Below, piece by piece: positions 9,327 through 18,060 of a stretch of DNA of 64,000 nt. Source of the DNA: Ectobacillus funiculus (GTDB lineage: Bacteria; Bacillota; Bacilli; Bacillales; Bacillaceae_G). The notes below the pieces were generated by a model. The model was not told the origin of the DNA, searched no databases, and saw only the letters and a list, made by a program, of their open reading frames with translations. The position numbers were made by a program, and so were the translations under genes. Position 1 is the stretch's first letter. Each line of letters starts with the position of its first letter. The DNA lies in contig NZ_SCFM01000014.1 of the NCBI RefSeq assembly GCF_004138295.1, forward strand, positions 93,764-157,763, given 5' to 3'.

Positions 9327-9434
9327 GCGCATTTTTTAACGTTACTGTATCCAATATATTAATGCTTAAAATATGTTAAAACGTCGTCTACATGTTCTTT
9401 CCTTTTGGTAAGAATTTGGAGGGGACGTTTTTTT

Positions 9435-9578
9435 ATGAAAAGAGTTTATACGATTTCGATTTCCAGCAGGCATATGATTACTTTTTATCTGCAAAAAAGA
9501 ATGAAGCCGTTAGAAAAGGAACTAAGAAAAAGCAAAAGAAAAATTGTAACTATTGGTTATCTCCTTCATACAGCGTAG
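9435..9578 (+). CDS. Possible 47-aa basic small protein
   Basis: ATG at 9435 has GGAGGGGAC about 12 nt upstream and encodes MKRVYTISISSRHMITFYL... with a lysine/arginine-rich middle. A longer frame, 9392-9637, overlaps it in another reading frame but lacks a ribosome site. I recognise neither. The coding case is weak and rests on the ribosome site. Confidence 0.3.
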   Translation: MKRVYTISISSRHMITFYLQKRMKPLEKELRKSKRKIVTIGYLLHTA

Positions 9579-9652
9579 TTTTAGCGTTTATTTATCGGCT
9601 TTATACAGAAAATAATTATAACATTTGTTTTAAATAAGGAAGGGGTTTTCTT

Positions 9653-9853
9653 ATGAGAGAAATTACAGTGAAGCTAGACGGAAGGTTTTATGAGATGTTT
9701 CAGGACATTAAGGAACATCAAGAAAAGGAACTGGGAAAAACAATAGGAGATGCAGATGTAATACAAACATTAATTGTTGGACACTGGCATACAGAAATAG
9801 GGGTACATAAAGTACCAGAAAACCAATCACTTGAAGCCCCTTTTTATACGTAA
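9653..9853 (+). CDS. Small protein with ribbon-helix-helix-like pattern
   Basis: A 66-aa protein with AAGGAAGGGG upstream of its ATG. The sequence MREITVKLDGRFYEMFQDI begins with a short strand of alternating hydrophobic residues, followed by two predicted helices (FYEMFQDIKEHQEKEL and DADVIQTLIVGHW), the order seen in ribbon-helix-helix DNA-binding proteins. No toxin-like partner lies beside it. The fold is inferred from pattern alone and the function is unknown. Confidence 0.6.
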   Translation: MREITVKLDGRFYEMFQDIKEHQEKELGKTIGDADVIQTLIVGHWHTEIGVHKVPENQSLEAPFYT

Positions 9854-10104
9854 TAACAAGTAGCAGTGACTCGGTATCATTAAGAGCATTATACTAAACA
9901 GTGGAAATATCTTCAGGTGACTTTTTCCCTATTAATAACTAAGGTGCATACCGATAAATATAAAGAGAACAGTAAACAAATAAAACCTTGAAAATGTTGA
10001 TATGCACTTTTCCTTTATACACGTAAGAACTGTGTGATCTGATGATATGAAATAAACGCCACTTGAAGTTGCTTGAGGGTAATGAAAAAGGCCATAGAAG
10101 AAAA

Positions 10105-10140
10105 AAAAGCGAACTACGACACAGTGGTTCGCTTCTTTTC
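10105..10140 (-). terminator. Terminator of the DUF418 gene
   Basis: AAGCGAAC and GTTCGCTT form an 8-bp stem, with a T-run on the minus strand. The region 9854-10230 holds no other feature that I can support. Confidence 0.65.
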
Positions 10141-10230
10141 ATTTCCTGTATATAGATACAATTGCTATCACTGACCCAGCGCAAATATTTTGTTAACAGC
10201 ATCTCGTTGCTTCGGTGTTTTCTCATGTGG

Positions 10231-11379
10231 TCATGCTTGTCGGTGCTTTGCTTTTTTTCCATACGTGCCTAGGCGCCATACATATTCAAATGGCCCATAC
10301 TGAAAGCGGGACAGCCACCATTTGCTCCAAAAGATCTGCAAACTATACAATGCCATGCAAAATACGAGACCTGCTAGCAGCGGCAGCTTAGGACTATTAG
10401 GAGCTAAAAGTCCGAATAGGACAACGGTACCAATTGTTTGTGTAAGGTAGTTTGTAAGTGCCATGCGACCTGTATATTGAAGCGGCTGAAGAATTCGCTG
10501 CCAAGTTTTATGCTGCATCAGTCGTGCAAGAGTAATTGTATAGAGGATAAATAATGTTTTTCCGCTTAATAGTATATAGATATACATTTCCGCCGAATTA
10601 TACACATCTGTGTAAGCATAATAGTGTAGGATCATATACCAGCTCGGCAAGGTGAGGAGAAAAGCAGCAATCTGCAGCCTGCGAAGCAGTTTATTCCATT
10701 CTTTAACTCGGTGGAATAAGCGGATTTTACCAGCAAACAATCCAAGCAGAAATAATCCTAAAGTTTCGGGTACATACAGTAGGTTTAATGCGATATTTTC
10801 TCCTGAAAATCGCTTCCATCTATCTGCGGTCTGTTCTGTCCAATGCTGCAAAGGGTTCATTCCTTTTATTTCATGTACCGTACTGACAGAAGTATCAATA
10901 AAAATAAATACAAGCAGCATCAGAAGCTGAAACAGTGTGAGCAGCAAAATGGCCCAAATCAGAATTGTTTTCGGACGCCGTTTGTAAAAGAGCAGGAGAA
11001 ATATTCCCGAGATTGCATAGCTATGAAGGATATCTCCACTCCACAGCAGAACATAATGCAAGGCGCCAAATAGAAATAAAAAGGCAAGGCGGCGGAAGAA
11101 GAGCAGTCTCGGATATTGTGTTTTTTCGATAGCATTCGTCACAAAGATGAAAAAGCCGAGACCAAAGAGAAAGGAAAAAATCGTATAAAATTTTGTTTGA
11201 ATGAACAGGTCATATATAAGCCGAATGCATGCATCAATACCTACATATGTTTTTGTGCCATCAAGTGTTTCAATTCCAGTGAGTGAGGGCCAGTTCACAA
11301 GGAAGATGCCAAATACCGCAAATCCTCGAATCACGTCTAACGTCTGGATTCGTTTGTGTTCATTTACATCGATACCCAC
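10231..11379 (-). CDS. DUF418-family membrane protein
   Basis: A 382-aa polytopic membrane protein (about nine to ten hydrophobic segments) of the DUF418 type. The opening RIQTLDVIRGFAVFGIFLVN is the family signature, followed by FYTIFSFLFGLGFFIF; the C-terminal DUF418 core includes GRMALTNYLTQT and FGPFEYVWR. B. subtilis relatives include YrkO and YxaH. The fold resembles membrane acyltransferases, but no activity is proven. The start is GTG at 11379, with AAGGGGGAA 6 nt upstream. It stands alone between convergent and divergent neighbours. Confidence 0.85.
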   Translation of the reverse strand: MGIDVNEHKRIQTLDVIRGFAVFGIFLVNWPSLTGIETLDGTKTYVGIDACIRLIYDLFIQTKFYTIFSFLFGLGFFIFVTNAIEKTQYPRLLFFRRLAFLFLFGALHYVLLWSGDILHSYAISGIFLLLFYKRRPKTILIWAILLLTLFQLLMLLVFIFIDTSVSTVHEIKGMNPLQHWTEQTADRWKRFSGENIALNLLYVPETLGLFLLGLFAGKIRLFHRVKEWNKLLRRLQIAAFLLTLPSWYMILHYYAYTDVYNSAEMYIYILLSGKTLFILYTITLARLMQHKTWQRILQPLQYTGRMALTNYLTQTIGTVVLFGLLAPNSPKLPLLAGLVFCMALYSLQIFWSKWWLSRFQYGPFEYVWRLGTYGKKAKHRQA

Positions 11380-11470
11380 CTTATTCCCCCTTAATAGTTG
11401 CTTTCCCTATTATAGAAGGAGAGAGAGAAAGAAATCTATCTTCACCTAGCGATATTTCCAATTTTTTTTA

Positions 11471-11499
11471 CTGTTAACATGAAAGGAGTGCGTTATAAT
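11471..11499 (+). promoter_or_regulatory. Promoter of the candidate small RNA
   Basis: TATAAT at 11494-11499, preceded at 17 bp by CTGTTA (weak -35). The spacer contains GAAAGGAGTG, an exact inverted copy of CACTCCTTTC in the RNA. Confidence 0.5.
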
Positions 11500-11505
11500 A
11501 AAAGT

Positions 11506-11580
11506 GCACAACAGTTTGAAACCACTCCTTTCAAACAGGCAGTTCAAATGGGAGCCCCTTACGCAAAGGGGCTTTTTTTT
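11506..11580 (+). ncRNA. Candidate trans-acting small RNA of about 75 nt
   Basis: Downstream of a consensus -10 lies a compact two-hairpin transcript. Hairpin 1 has a perfect 8-bp stem (GTTTGAAA 11514-11521 / TTTCAAAC 11529-11536) with a C-rich 7-nt loop CCACTCC. Hairpin 2 is an intrinsic terminator (AGCCCCTT / AAGGGGCT, then eight T). No reading frame is present. C-rich loops in Firmicute small RNAs such as RoxS/RsaE, FsrA and others pair with Shine-Dalgarno sequences; the loop and following bases here (CCACTCCTTTC) are complementary to GAAAGGAGTGG. It lies between the divergent DUF418 gene and bcsA. Targets are unknown. Confidence 0.6.
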
Positions 11581-11581
11581 G

Positions 11582-11647
11582 CACTGTAGGAAGAGTTTCC
11601 TCTCTGCAAAACTACGTAAGTAAAGCCGGGCTGTGTCCGCTTTTCTT
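11582..11647 (+). repeat. Family B repeat remnant
   Basis: Starts with CACTGTAGGAA and ends with GTGTCCGCTTTTCTTA, the two ends of family B, with most of the centre missing. Confidence 0.55.
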
Positions 11648-11713
11648 ACGATGCATAGTTTAGCAGATGGTAGGGGAAGTTATAGATATTTAAATAAGAT
11701 GGAGTGGGAAATC

Positions 11714-12808
11714 GTGCCGAAAATTGTTTCAGTAGGAATTTGCAAGCCGCCATATAGTATGACGCAGGAAGCGGTAGTTGCCTTTGCAAAAGAGATGTTT
11801 AGCGGAGCGTTTAGTGATATTCAGCGGCTGCTGCAGGTGTTTCAAAATGGCCAGATTGAAACACGGAATTTTGCTAAAGATTTGTCATGGTTTCGGCGTG
11901 AGCATACATGGGAAGAGAAAAATTATGCTTATATAGAATGCGCCACTTTGTTTGGAGTAAAGGCCATACAGACGTGCTTGCAAAATGATGCCTTTTTGCA
12001 ACGCCGTGTGGAGGAGAATGAAGTAGATGCCTTTTTCTTTATTTCATCTACTGGTCTGTCCACACCTACAATTGACGTAAAAATTATGAATCGGCTATCG
12101 TTCTCTCCGCATACGAAGCGCATTCCGATTTGGGGACTCGGCTGTGCTGGGGGTGCTTCTGGTTTGGCGCGAGCACTTGAGTATTGTAAGGCGTTTCCAC
12201 GTGCGAAGGTAATTGTTCTGGCAGTAGAATTGTGCAGCCTTACCTTTCAACGCCATGATGTATCAAAAAGCAATCTCATTGGAACATCACTGTTTGCGGA
12301 TGGTGCCGCCTGCATCCTTGTTGCAGGGGAGGAGGCTGATATATGTTCTTTATCTCTCCTGCCTGCTTTGCCTGCCTATCTGGATGCACAATCTACGTTA
12401 TTAAAAGATTCAGAGGATGTTATGGGATGGGATGTAAAAAATGAAGGTCTGTACGTTGTGTTTTCAAAACATATCCCGACACTCATTAAAACATGGCTTA
12501 GACCGAATATAGAGCCATTTGTGAGGAAACATGGGCTAACGCTTTCTGATATCACACATTTTATTGCGCATCCGGGCGGCAAAAAAGTATTAGAAGCTTA
12601 TCAAGAGGCGTTGGATATGCCTTCACAAAAAACAGAGACATCACTTAATGTATTAAAGGAAAATGGCAATATGTCATCGGTTACTGTTTTCTATGTGCTA
12701 GAACGATACATGCGGCGTGTGAGGAAGACAGGGGAAATAGGGATGATTGCCGCGCTTGGTCCAGGATTTAGCTCTGAGCTGGTACTTGTGCGATGGGAGG
12801 ACATATAA
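11714..12808 (+). CDS. bcsA: Type III polyketide synthase (chalcone/stilbene synthase family)
   Basis: A 364-aa homodimeric condensing enzyme, close in length to B. subtilis BcsA/BpsA. The active-site cysteine is in WGLGCAGGASGLARA; the catalytic histidine is in FIAHPGGKKV and the asparagine in ENGNMSSVTV. The C-terminal GALGPGFSSE-type motif is present as ALGPGFSSELVL. B. subtilis BpsA makes alkylpyrones from fatty acyl-CoA and malonyl-CoA, and BpsB methylates them. Start GTG at 11714 has GGAGTGGG upstream and aligns with the usual N-terminus; the frame is open to 11633 but the extra part runs into a repeat remnant. Its TAA overlaps the ATG of bpsB. Confidence 0.93.
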   Translation: MPKIVSVGICKPPYSMTQEAVVAFAKEMFSGAFSDIQRLLQVFQNGQIETRNFAKDLSWFRREHTWEEKNYAYIECATLFGVKAIQTCLQNDAFLQRRVEENEVDAFFFISSTGLSTPTIDVKIMNRLSFSPHTKRIPIWGLGCAGGASGLARALEYCKAFPRAKVIVLAVELCSLTFQRHDVSKSNLIGTSLFADGAACILVAGEEADICSLSLLPALPAYLDAQSTLLKDSEDVMGWDVKNEGLYVVFSKHIPTLIKTWLRPNIEPFVRKHGLTLSDITHFIAHPGGKKVLEAYQEALDMPSQKTETSLNVLKENGNMSSVTVFYVLERYMRRVRKTGEIGMIAALGPGFSSELVLVRWEDI

Positions 12809-13353
12809 TGACATTTTTTTCTTTTTTTGCATTTGTAGTGATGCAGCGCCTCGCGGAATTGCTATTGGCACGGCGAAATGAGCAGTATCTGAAAAAAAGA
12901 GGCGCACTGGAGTTTGGGAAGGGGCATTATAAGTATATTGTGCTGCTTCATATGTTATTTTTGGTTTTCATAGTTGCAGAAGTCACCTATTTAAAAAAAG
13001 CTCCTTCTCCTATGTGGCCTGTGCTGCTCGCTTTGTTTATCGGTACACAGTTTCTTCGTGTTTGGGCGATTGCTTCTCTTGGGGTATATTGGAATACGAA
13101 AATCCTTGTTTTGCCCCATAGCAAGCTTGTGCCAAAGGGACCGTATAGGTTTATGCGCCATCCAAATTACATAGTTGTTATGATGGAGTTTTGGATCATC
13201 CCGATTTTGTTCCAAGCTTATATCACTGCCATTGTGTGCAGTCTGTTAAATATGCTTGTGCTCTCGGTTCGCATTCGTGAGGAAGAACGGGCGCTGCAGG
13301 AGCTCACAAACTATAAACAGTCATTTCAAAAGATTTCACGATTCATTCCATAA
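12808..13353 (+). CDS. ypbQ: Isoprenylcysteine carboxyl methyltransferase-like protein BpsB (YpbQ)
   Basis: A 181-aa membrane methyltransferase with about four hydrophobic segments. It carries the ICMT signature PKGPYRFMRHPNYIVVMMEF near residue 110 and a C-terminal EEERAL. In B. subtilis BpsB methylates the alkylpyrones made by the adjacent synthase. The ATG at 12808 overlaps the bcsA stop by one base, and GGGAGGA lies just upstream, so the two are translationally coupled. No terminator is seen before the Fur-type promoter that follows. Confidence 0.9.
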   Translation: MTFFSFFAFVVMQRLAELLLARRNEQYLKKRGALEFGKGHYKYIVLLHMLFLVFIVAEVTYLKKAPSPMWPVLLALFIGTQFLRVWAIASLGVYWNTKILVLPHSKLVPKGPYRFMRHPNYIVVMMEFWIIPILFQAYITAIVCSLLNMLVLSVRIREEERALQELTNYKQSFQKISRFIP

Positions 13354-13359
13354 TGTATA

Positions 13360-13415
13360 TTGATAATCATTCTCCCTCATGCTACAATACAAACTAAGTA
13401 TGATAATCATTATCA
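13360..13415 (+). promoter_or_regulatory. Fur-controlled sigma-A promoter
   Basis: TTGATA (13360-13365), a 17-bp spacer and TACAAT (13383-13388) form a strong promoter. TGATAATCATTATCA at 13401-13415 matches the palindromic Fur box without mismatch and covers the start region. A second, imperfect box (TGATAATCATTCTCC, 13361-13375) overlaps the -35 element. Confidence 0.85.
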
Positions 13416-13435
13416 AAATAGGTGTGGTGAAAACG

Positions 13436-13522
13436 ATGGTATATGCTTTTGTAGCAGGTACAATTGCTTTATATGCAGTGCTAGCGAAAGTAGTATTAAA
13501 TAAGGCGGCAGGAGCAGCATAA
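13436..13522 (+). CDS. Fur-regulated 28-aa membrane microprotein
   Basis: MVYAFVAGTIALYAVLAKVV followed by LNKAAGAA: one hydrophobic helix with a short basic/alanine tail. It is preceded by GGTGTGGTGA and lies 20 nt beyond a perfect Fur box, with its own terminator 18 nt after the stop. B. subtilis uses small Fur-regulated proteins (FbpA, FbpB, FbpC) with the FsrA small RNA in iron sparing; this could be a functional counterpart, but I cannot show homology. The short transcript (about 180 nt) might also act as an RNA. Confidence 0.7.
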   Translation: MVYAFVAGTIALYAVLAKVVLNKAAGAA

Positions 13523-13539
13523 TGAATGTAGTATTATAA

Positions 13540-13577
13540 AAAATCCCTTTCATGTAAGCCAAATGAAAGGGATTTTT
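13540..13577 (+). terminator. Terminator of the Fur-regulated transcript
   Basis: A 14-bp perfect stem (AAAATCCCTTTCAT / ATGAAAGGGATTTT) with a 9-nt loop and T-run. Confidence 0.9.
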
Positions 13578-13578
13578 A

Positions 13579-13712
13579 TACTTTAAGAAAGTATAAATTT
13601 CTAGCTAGGAGACCATTCGACGTAGCGAGAAATTTTAGGAATAAAATATAAGTAGGGCTACGCTTCTGTCTTCGCCCAAGAGCATGGCTCGCCAATCAGC
13701 GAGTTTTCTTTA
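13579..13712 (+). repeat. Family A repeat, copy 1
   Basis: Full 134-bp unit. Arms TTTCTAGC and GCGAGAAA pair across the conserved ATTCGACGTAG core. Directly followed by copy 2. Confidence 0.9.
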
Positions 13713-13846
13713 CACTGTAAGAAAGTATAAATTCCCAGCTGGAAGTTCATTCGACGTAGTGTAGAATTTTAGGAATACAGTATAAGTGCAACTACGCTTC
13801 TGTCTTCGCCCAAGAGCATGGCTCGCCAATCAGCGAGTTTTCTTTA
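13713..13846 (+). repeat. Family A repeat, copy 2
   Basis: Full unit in tandem with copy 1; ends CAGCGAGTTTTCTTTA. The repeat pair fills the gap before dynA. Confidence 0.9.
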
Positions 13847-13922
13847 TTTTTGTACTGTGAAGAGAGTGAAAATTTAGTAAGATAAGAAGGGGTACATCTT
13901 TAGATAAAGGGGAACGTGTAAG

Positions 13923-16900
13923 ATGATTGAAACTTTGCCTGTCAATTCGTTGCAGCGACTTCTTTTTATGTATGAAACATGGAAAGAAAAAGGAGATGTC
14001 CAGCATAGCCTAAAGTTGCTAGACGTTATTCAGAAGTATGGAAAGCAGGAGTTTATGATTGCGTTTTGCGGACACTTTTCCGCTGGCAAGTCAACGATGA
14101 TGAATTATTTGTACGGTCAAGAGTTGCTGCCGACGAGTCCGATTCCAACAAGTGCGAACGTTGTTCAAATCCAAAAGGGAAGCGACCGCGTTGTAATAAC
14201 TCTTCAATCAGGGGAGAAGCATTCATATGAAGGGATGTATACGGATACACAGCTGAAGCAGCTATGTAAAAATGGTGATGAAGTAACGGGTGTCCACATT
14301 TATCGGCATGATGCCCCGCTGCCAGCAGGCGTTATGCTCGTCGATACACCGGGAATTGATTCTACTGATGATGCGCATAAGCTTGCAACTGAATCAGCTC
14401 TTCATTTAGCAGATGTAATCTTTTATATGATGGACTATAATCATGTCCAATCAGAGGTGAATCTGCAGTTTGTAAAGGAATTAAAGCAACGAAATAAGCG
14501 TGTTTACTTGGTTGTAAATCAGATTGACAAACATAAGGACGATGAGCTTTCCTTTGCCTCTTATCGAAAGAGCGTGAGCGAGGCCTTTGCGAATTGGAAT
14601 ATTGAGACGGACGGGATATACTATACATCGCTGCGTAAGCAGGATCAAGCCGATAATGAGCTGCCGGAGCTTAGGAAGCTGTTAGAATCGCTTGTTGCGC
14701 AAAGAACGATGTATATGCAAGAAAGTATGCAAAACGAGACGGAGTATTTGCTTAAGGAGCATATGCGTTTTGTTGTTAAACAGGCAGAGGAGGAAATAGA
14801 GCCGCTTCGACGTTCGTTATCAGAAGGATCGCTTTCGCGTGAGGATATTGCTGCTAATTTACAACGGCTATATGAGGAGAAGGAACAGGCGGAGCGAAAG
14901 GAAGTTACTATTAGAAACACTTTCACAAAAGAAATCGATCATATTTTGCATAACGCGTATTTAATGCCGTATGAAGTACGGGATCTGGCGGAGCGCTATT
15001 TGGAGACAGAGCTGTCTACCTTTAAGGTTGGATTTTTCTTTTCGAAATCGAAAACGAAAAAAGAAAAGGAAGATCGCTTGCATGCGTTTTATGAAAAGCT
15101 GAAAGGGATTGTGGAGACGCAGCTTGATTTTCATGTAAAGGAGCAGATGCTGTCATTTCTAAAAAGGGAGAATCTATATTCAGAGGCCTTGGCACAACAG
15201 GTATATGGGTTGCAGGTGGCATTTGAGCCGGCGATGTTAACCTCTGCTGTGAAACAAGGAGCCGGACTGACTGGCGATTATGTGTTGAACTACACAAATG
15301 ATGTGGCGCACGTACTAAAGAAGACATATCGCGATGCAGCGAATAGATTTTTTGAAAGGCAGCTCCCATTAATAAAAGAACATATGCAGTATGAGTTAGC
15401 AAAGCTGCATAAGGATATTCAGCAATATGAGCAGCAGCAGGCGGCGTGGGAAGAGACTGCTGTTGTCGATGAGGATATCAAGCAATATGAACAGCTATTG
15501 TCTAACGCTTGGAAGGGAAATGCAGAGGCTCAGGCGACGATCCAGCTTAAGGATGTCATGAACATGAGACAGGAAATTACAACAGCTAAACCAATTGTAT
15601 TTGAAGCGGCGCAGCCGCATGCAGAAATCGAGCCAGCACTCCCTGCAGTGAATACAGAGCTTACGGCTGAAGAACGTATTCAAACAATTCTTGCTTCTGT
15701 GAAGCAGGTAGAGGAAACAATTCGCCCAATCAGCCTACTTCGTCATGTATATGATGAAATTGTTGAAAAACGAAAACGGGTTGAAACGAAGCAATTTACT
15801 GTAGCGCTGTTCGGTGCCTTTAGTGCGGGGAAATCATCGTTTGCTAACGCGTTGCTTGGTGAGAAGGTGCTTCCCGTTTCACCTAACCCAACAACGGCAA
15901 CGATTAATAAAATTTTGCCCATCACTGCTGAACATCCACATGGTACAGTGTTAGTACAGCTTAAGTCTGAGCAAACGCTTCTGCAAGACTTACAGGAGAT
16001 TTATAAACTGTTTGGAAAACGTATAACGACGTTTGAAGAAGGAATGATGCAAATTGATGAATTGCTGCGGCATCCGTCTCCAAGCGGACGCCAAAAAACA
16101 ACATTCAGCTTCCTAAGGGCGTTGCAGAGGGGCTATAGCGCATTTCAAGATCAGCTAGGTCAAATGATACGTACTGCATTTGATGATTTTAGCGAGTATG
16201 TCGCAAATGAAGAAAAATCGTGTTTTGTTGAATACATCGAGCTCTATTATGATTGCGAGTTTACGCGAAAGGGAATTACGCTGGTTGATACGCCGGGGGC
16301 AGATTCTGTGAATGCCCGCCATACAGATGTGGCGTTTCAGTATATTAAAAATGCCGACGCTATTCTATTTGTAACCTATTACAATCATGTATTTTCCAAA
16401 GCCGACCGTGAATTCTTAATTCAGCTTGGTCGTGTAAAAGACTCCTTTGCGATGGATAAAATGTTTTTCTTAATTAATGCTGCTGATCTTGCAGAGTCCG
16501 AAGCGGAACTGCAAACAGTTAAGCAGTATATCGCCGATCAGCTGCTTCAATATGGCATCCGCCATCCGCGTCTGTTTGCATTATCAAGCTTGTTTGCGCT
16601 TGATGAAAAGAAGGGGTGCTCTGCTGAGAAGGGGCAATATGGCATTTTGCAGCAATCCGGTATGTCAGCGTTTGAAGAGGCCTTCACATCCTTTACAATG
16701 CGCGATTTAATGATTGTATCCTTAACAGCTCTTAATGCTTCTATAAAAGGAGCAAACAGCCTGCTGGCTAATATTATTGCTAATGCCCTTGAAGGGAATG
16801 AGCAAAAAGAAGCGAAGAAGAAACGTTATGGAGAAGAGCGGCTGCATATTGTAAAAGAAATAGCGGCTTATAGTGTGTTAACGGAGGAGAAGGCACTTGA

Positions 16901-17594
16901 GAAGGAAGTGCATGAACTGTTGTTCTACGTTAAGCAGCGTGTCTTTTTCCGCTATCAGGATGTGTTTGCCGAAATCTTTAACCCGGCTGTGCTCCGCACT
17001 GATGGAGGCGATATAAAGCAAAGGCTACGTGAATGCACGAGTGAGCTGAGCGATTTTCTTATGCATGATTTGCTGCAGGAAATGCGGGCAACCTCGCTTC
17101 GCCTTGAAAAATGGATGAATGAAAAGCTTCACTTTTCCTGCCAGGAGCTGCAAAAAACATGTTTATCATATAATAAGGAGCTATCGTTTGTTCCAATCGA
17201 AGATGCCTCCTATACGTCTGCTGCGCATATTGAGCCATTTGCTGAGCTTGATTTGCAGCAGTTCAAAAAATCGTGGAGCATTTTTAAAAATGCAAAAAGC
17301 TTTTTTGAGCATAACGAAAAGGCTCGTATGCAAGAAGAAATGAAAAAGGTGTTAGAACCGCTCGTTTCGTCCTATATAGAAGAAGAGCAGCAGCTGCTTG
17401 CTCGGCACTATGGAAGCGAATGGCAGCGTGCGTGGGGGGATGTTAAACAAAATATGGAGGAACAGGCGACGCAATATTATGAGGGTGTATTGGCTGCTTT
17501 GTCTGAGAAAATTGATGTTTCAGTATACAAATCGGTAAAGCATGCAGTACAATGCTCAATAGAGGATGTGGAGCAGGAGCTGTCTGTTCTGTAA
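13923..17594 (+). CDS. dynA: Double-dynamin DynA
   Basis: A 1223-aa fusion of two dynamin-like GTPase modules, as in B. subtilis DynA (YpbR, about 1190 aa). Module 1: P-loop GHFSAGKSTMMNYL near residue 50, switch/G3 VDTPGIDSTDD, G4 VNQIDKHKD. Module 2: P-loop GAFSAGKSSFANALLG near 640, G3 VDTPGADSVNA, and a less standard G4 (NAADLAES). Long helical stalk regions follow each GTPase domain, with a paddle-like lipid-contact region expected in module 1. DynA tethers and fuses membranes and protects them against pores and phage damage. AAAGGGGAAC lies upstream of the ATG. It continues the bcsA-ypbQ-dynA-ypbS order of B. subtilis. Confidence 0.95.
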   Translation: MIETLPVNSLQRLLFMYETWKEKGDVQHSLKLLDVIQKYGKQEFMIAFCGHFSAGKSTMMNYLYGQELLPTSPIPTSANVVQIQKGSDRVVITLQSGEKHSYEGMYTDTQLKQLCKNGDEVTGVHIYRHDAPLPAGVMLVDTPGIDSTDDAHKLATESALHLADVIFYMMDYNHVQSEVNLQFVKELKQRNKRVYLVVNQIDKHKDDELSFASYRKSVSEAFANWNIETDGIYYTSLRKQDQADNELPELRKLLESLVAQRTMYMQESMQNETEYLLKEHMRFVVKQAEEEIEPLRRSLSEGSLSREDIAANLQRLYEEKEQAERKEVTIRNTFTKEIDHILHNAYLMPYEVRDLAERYLETELSTFKVGFFFSKSKTKKEKEDRLHAFYEKLKGIVETQLDFHVKEQMLSFLKRENLYSEALAQQVYGLQVAFEPAMLTSAVKQGAGLTGDYVLNYTNDVAHVLKKTYRDAANRFFERQLPLIKEHMQYELAKLHKDIQQYEQQQAAWEETAVVDEDIKQYEQLLSNAWKGNAEAQATIQLKDVMNMRQEITTAKPIVFEAAQPHAEIEPALPAVNTELTAEERIQTILASVKQVEETIRPISLLRHVYDEIVEKRKRVETKQFTVALFGAFSAGKSSFANALLGEKVLPVSPNPTTATINKILPITAEHPHGTVLVQLKSEQTLLQDLQEIYKLFGKRITTFEEGMMQIDELLRHPSPSGRQKTTFSFLRALQRGYSAFQDQLGQMIRTAFDDFSEYVANEEKSCFVEYIELYYDCEFTRKGITLVDTPGADSVNARHTDVAFQYIKNADAILFVTYYNHVFSKADREFLIQLGRVKDSFAMDKMFFLINAADLAESEAELQTVKQYIADQLLQYGIRHPRLFALSSLFALDEKKGCSAEKGQYGILQQSGMSAFEEAFTSFTMRDLMIVSLTALNASIKGANSLLANIIANALEGNEQKEAKKKRYGEERLHIVKEIAAYSVLTEEKALEKEVHELLFYVKQRVFFRYQDVFAEIFNPAVLRTDGGDIKQRLRECTSELSDFLMHDLLQEMRATSLRLEKWMNEKLHFSCQELQKTCLSYNKELSFVPIEDASYTSAAHIEPFAELDLQQFKKSWSIFKNAKSFFEHNEKARMQEEMKKVLEPLVSSYIEEEQQLLARHYGSEWQRAWGDVKQNMEEQATQYYEGVLAALSEKIDVSVYKSVKHAVQCSIEDVEQELSVL

Positions 17595-17647
17595 CGTATC
17601 CTTGTGTAAGGTTGAAGGAGAATAAGGAAACAATAAGGCAAAAGACA

Positions 17648-17761
17648 ATGATAGACAGCACTTGTATAGGACGTAGTGCAGGGCAAATGCTCTGCATTGC
17701 GTTAGCAAGTGCGCTTCTATGCATAAGCGTGTTAGAAATTGTCTTTCTATTGATTTTATGA
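17648..17761 (+). CDS. Possible 37-aa membrane peptide
   Basis: ATG at 17648 opens a frame with a basic/cysteine start (MIDSTCIGRSAGQML) and a single strongly hydrophobic helix (CIALASALLCISVLEIVFLLIL). The ribosome site (AAGG, 12 nt away) is poor, and the same frame is open further upstream to 17552, overlapping the dynA end. The clean transmembrane profile and fit between dynA and ypbS make it plausible, not certain. Confidence 0.35.
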   Translation: MIDSTCIGRSAGQMLCIALASALLCISVLEIVFLLIL

Positions 17762-17774
17762 AGAGGTGGAAAAA

Positions 17775-18044
17775 ATGGCAGAGGTACATAAAGCAATTAC
17801 AGCTCACTCACAAAAACAACATGAAATTGTTACAACATTTTTACGGCTTGAAGCGCAGCGTGAAGCTGCGATTGAAGCAGCTGTTGCGCTTTGCACGAAT
17901 GGCAAGTCGTTCTCAACAGAAGGCATTAATGGTGTAACACAACAAATTAACGAGCTTGCAGGAAAATATGGTGTTGTACCGACTCGTAAATATGTAACGC
18001 CAGAAATGGTAGAAGAGTATGTGAATCGTTTAAAGCATTCATAA
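17775..18044 (+). CDS. ypbS: YpbS-like DUF2533 protein
   Basis: An 89-aa cytosolic, mostly helical protein (MAEVHKAITAHSQKQHEIV... ending VTPEMVEEYVNRLKHS). It matches what I recall of YpbS in length and in the VPTRKxVTxEMVEEYV ending, and sits right after dynA as in B. subtilis. GAGGTGG is 5 nt before the ATG at 17775; the upstream in-frame GTG at 17766 is less likely. No biochemical function is known. A sulfurtransferase gene follows after 16 nt, probably cotranscribed. Confidence 0.8.
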   Translation: MAEVHKAITAHSQKQHEIVTTFLRLEAQREAAIEAAVALCTNGKSFSTEGINGVTQQINELAGKYGVVPTRKYVTPEMVEEYVNRLKHS

Positions 18045-18060
18045 GTAGGAGGAGAACAGG

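Noticed and set aside
9392..9637. 81-aa frame
   Set aside because: No ribosome site and biased composition; the overlapping 47-codon frame has better start signals but is itself weak.
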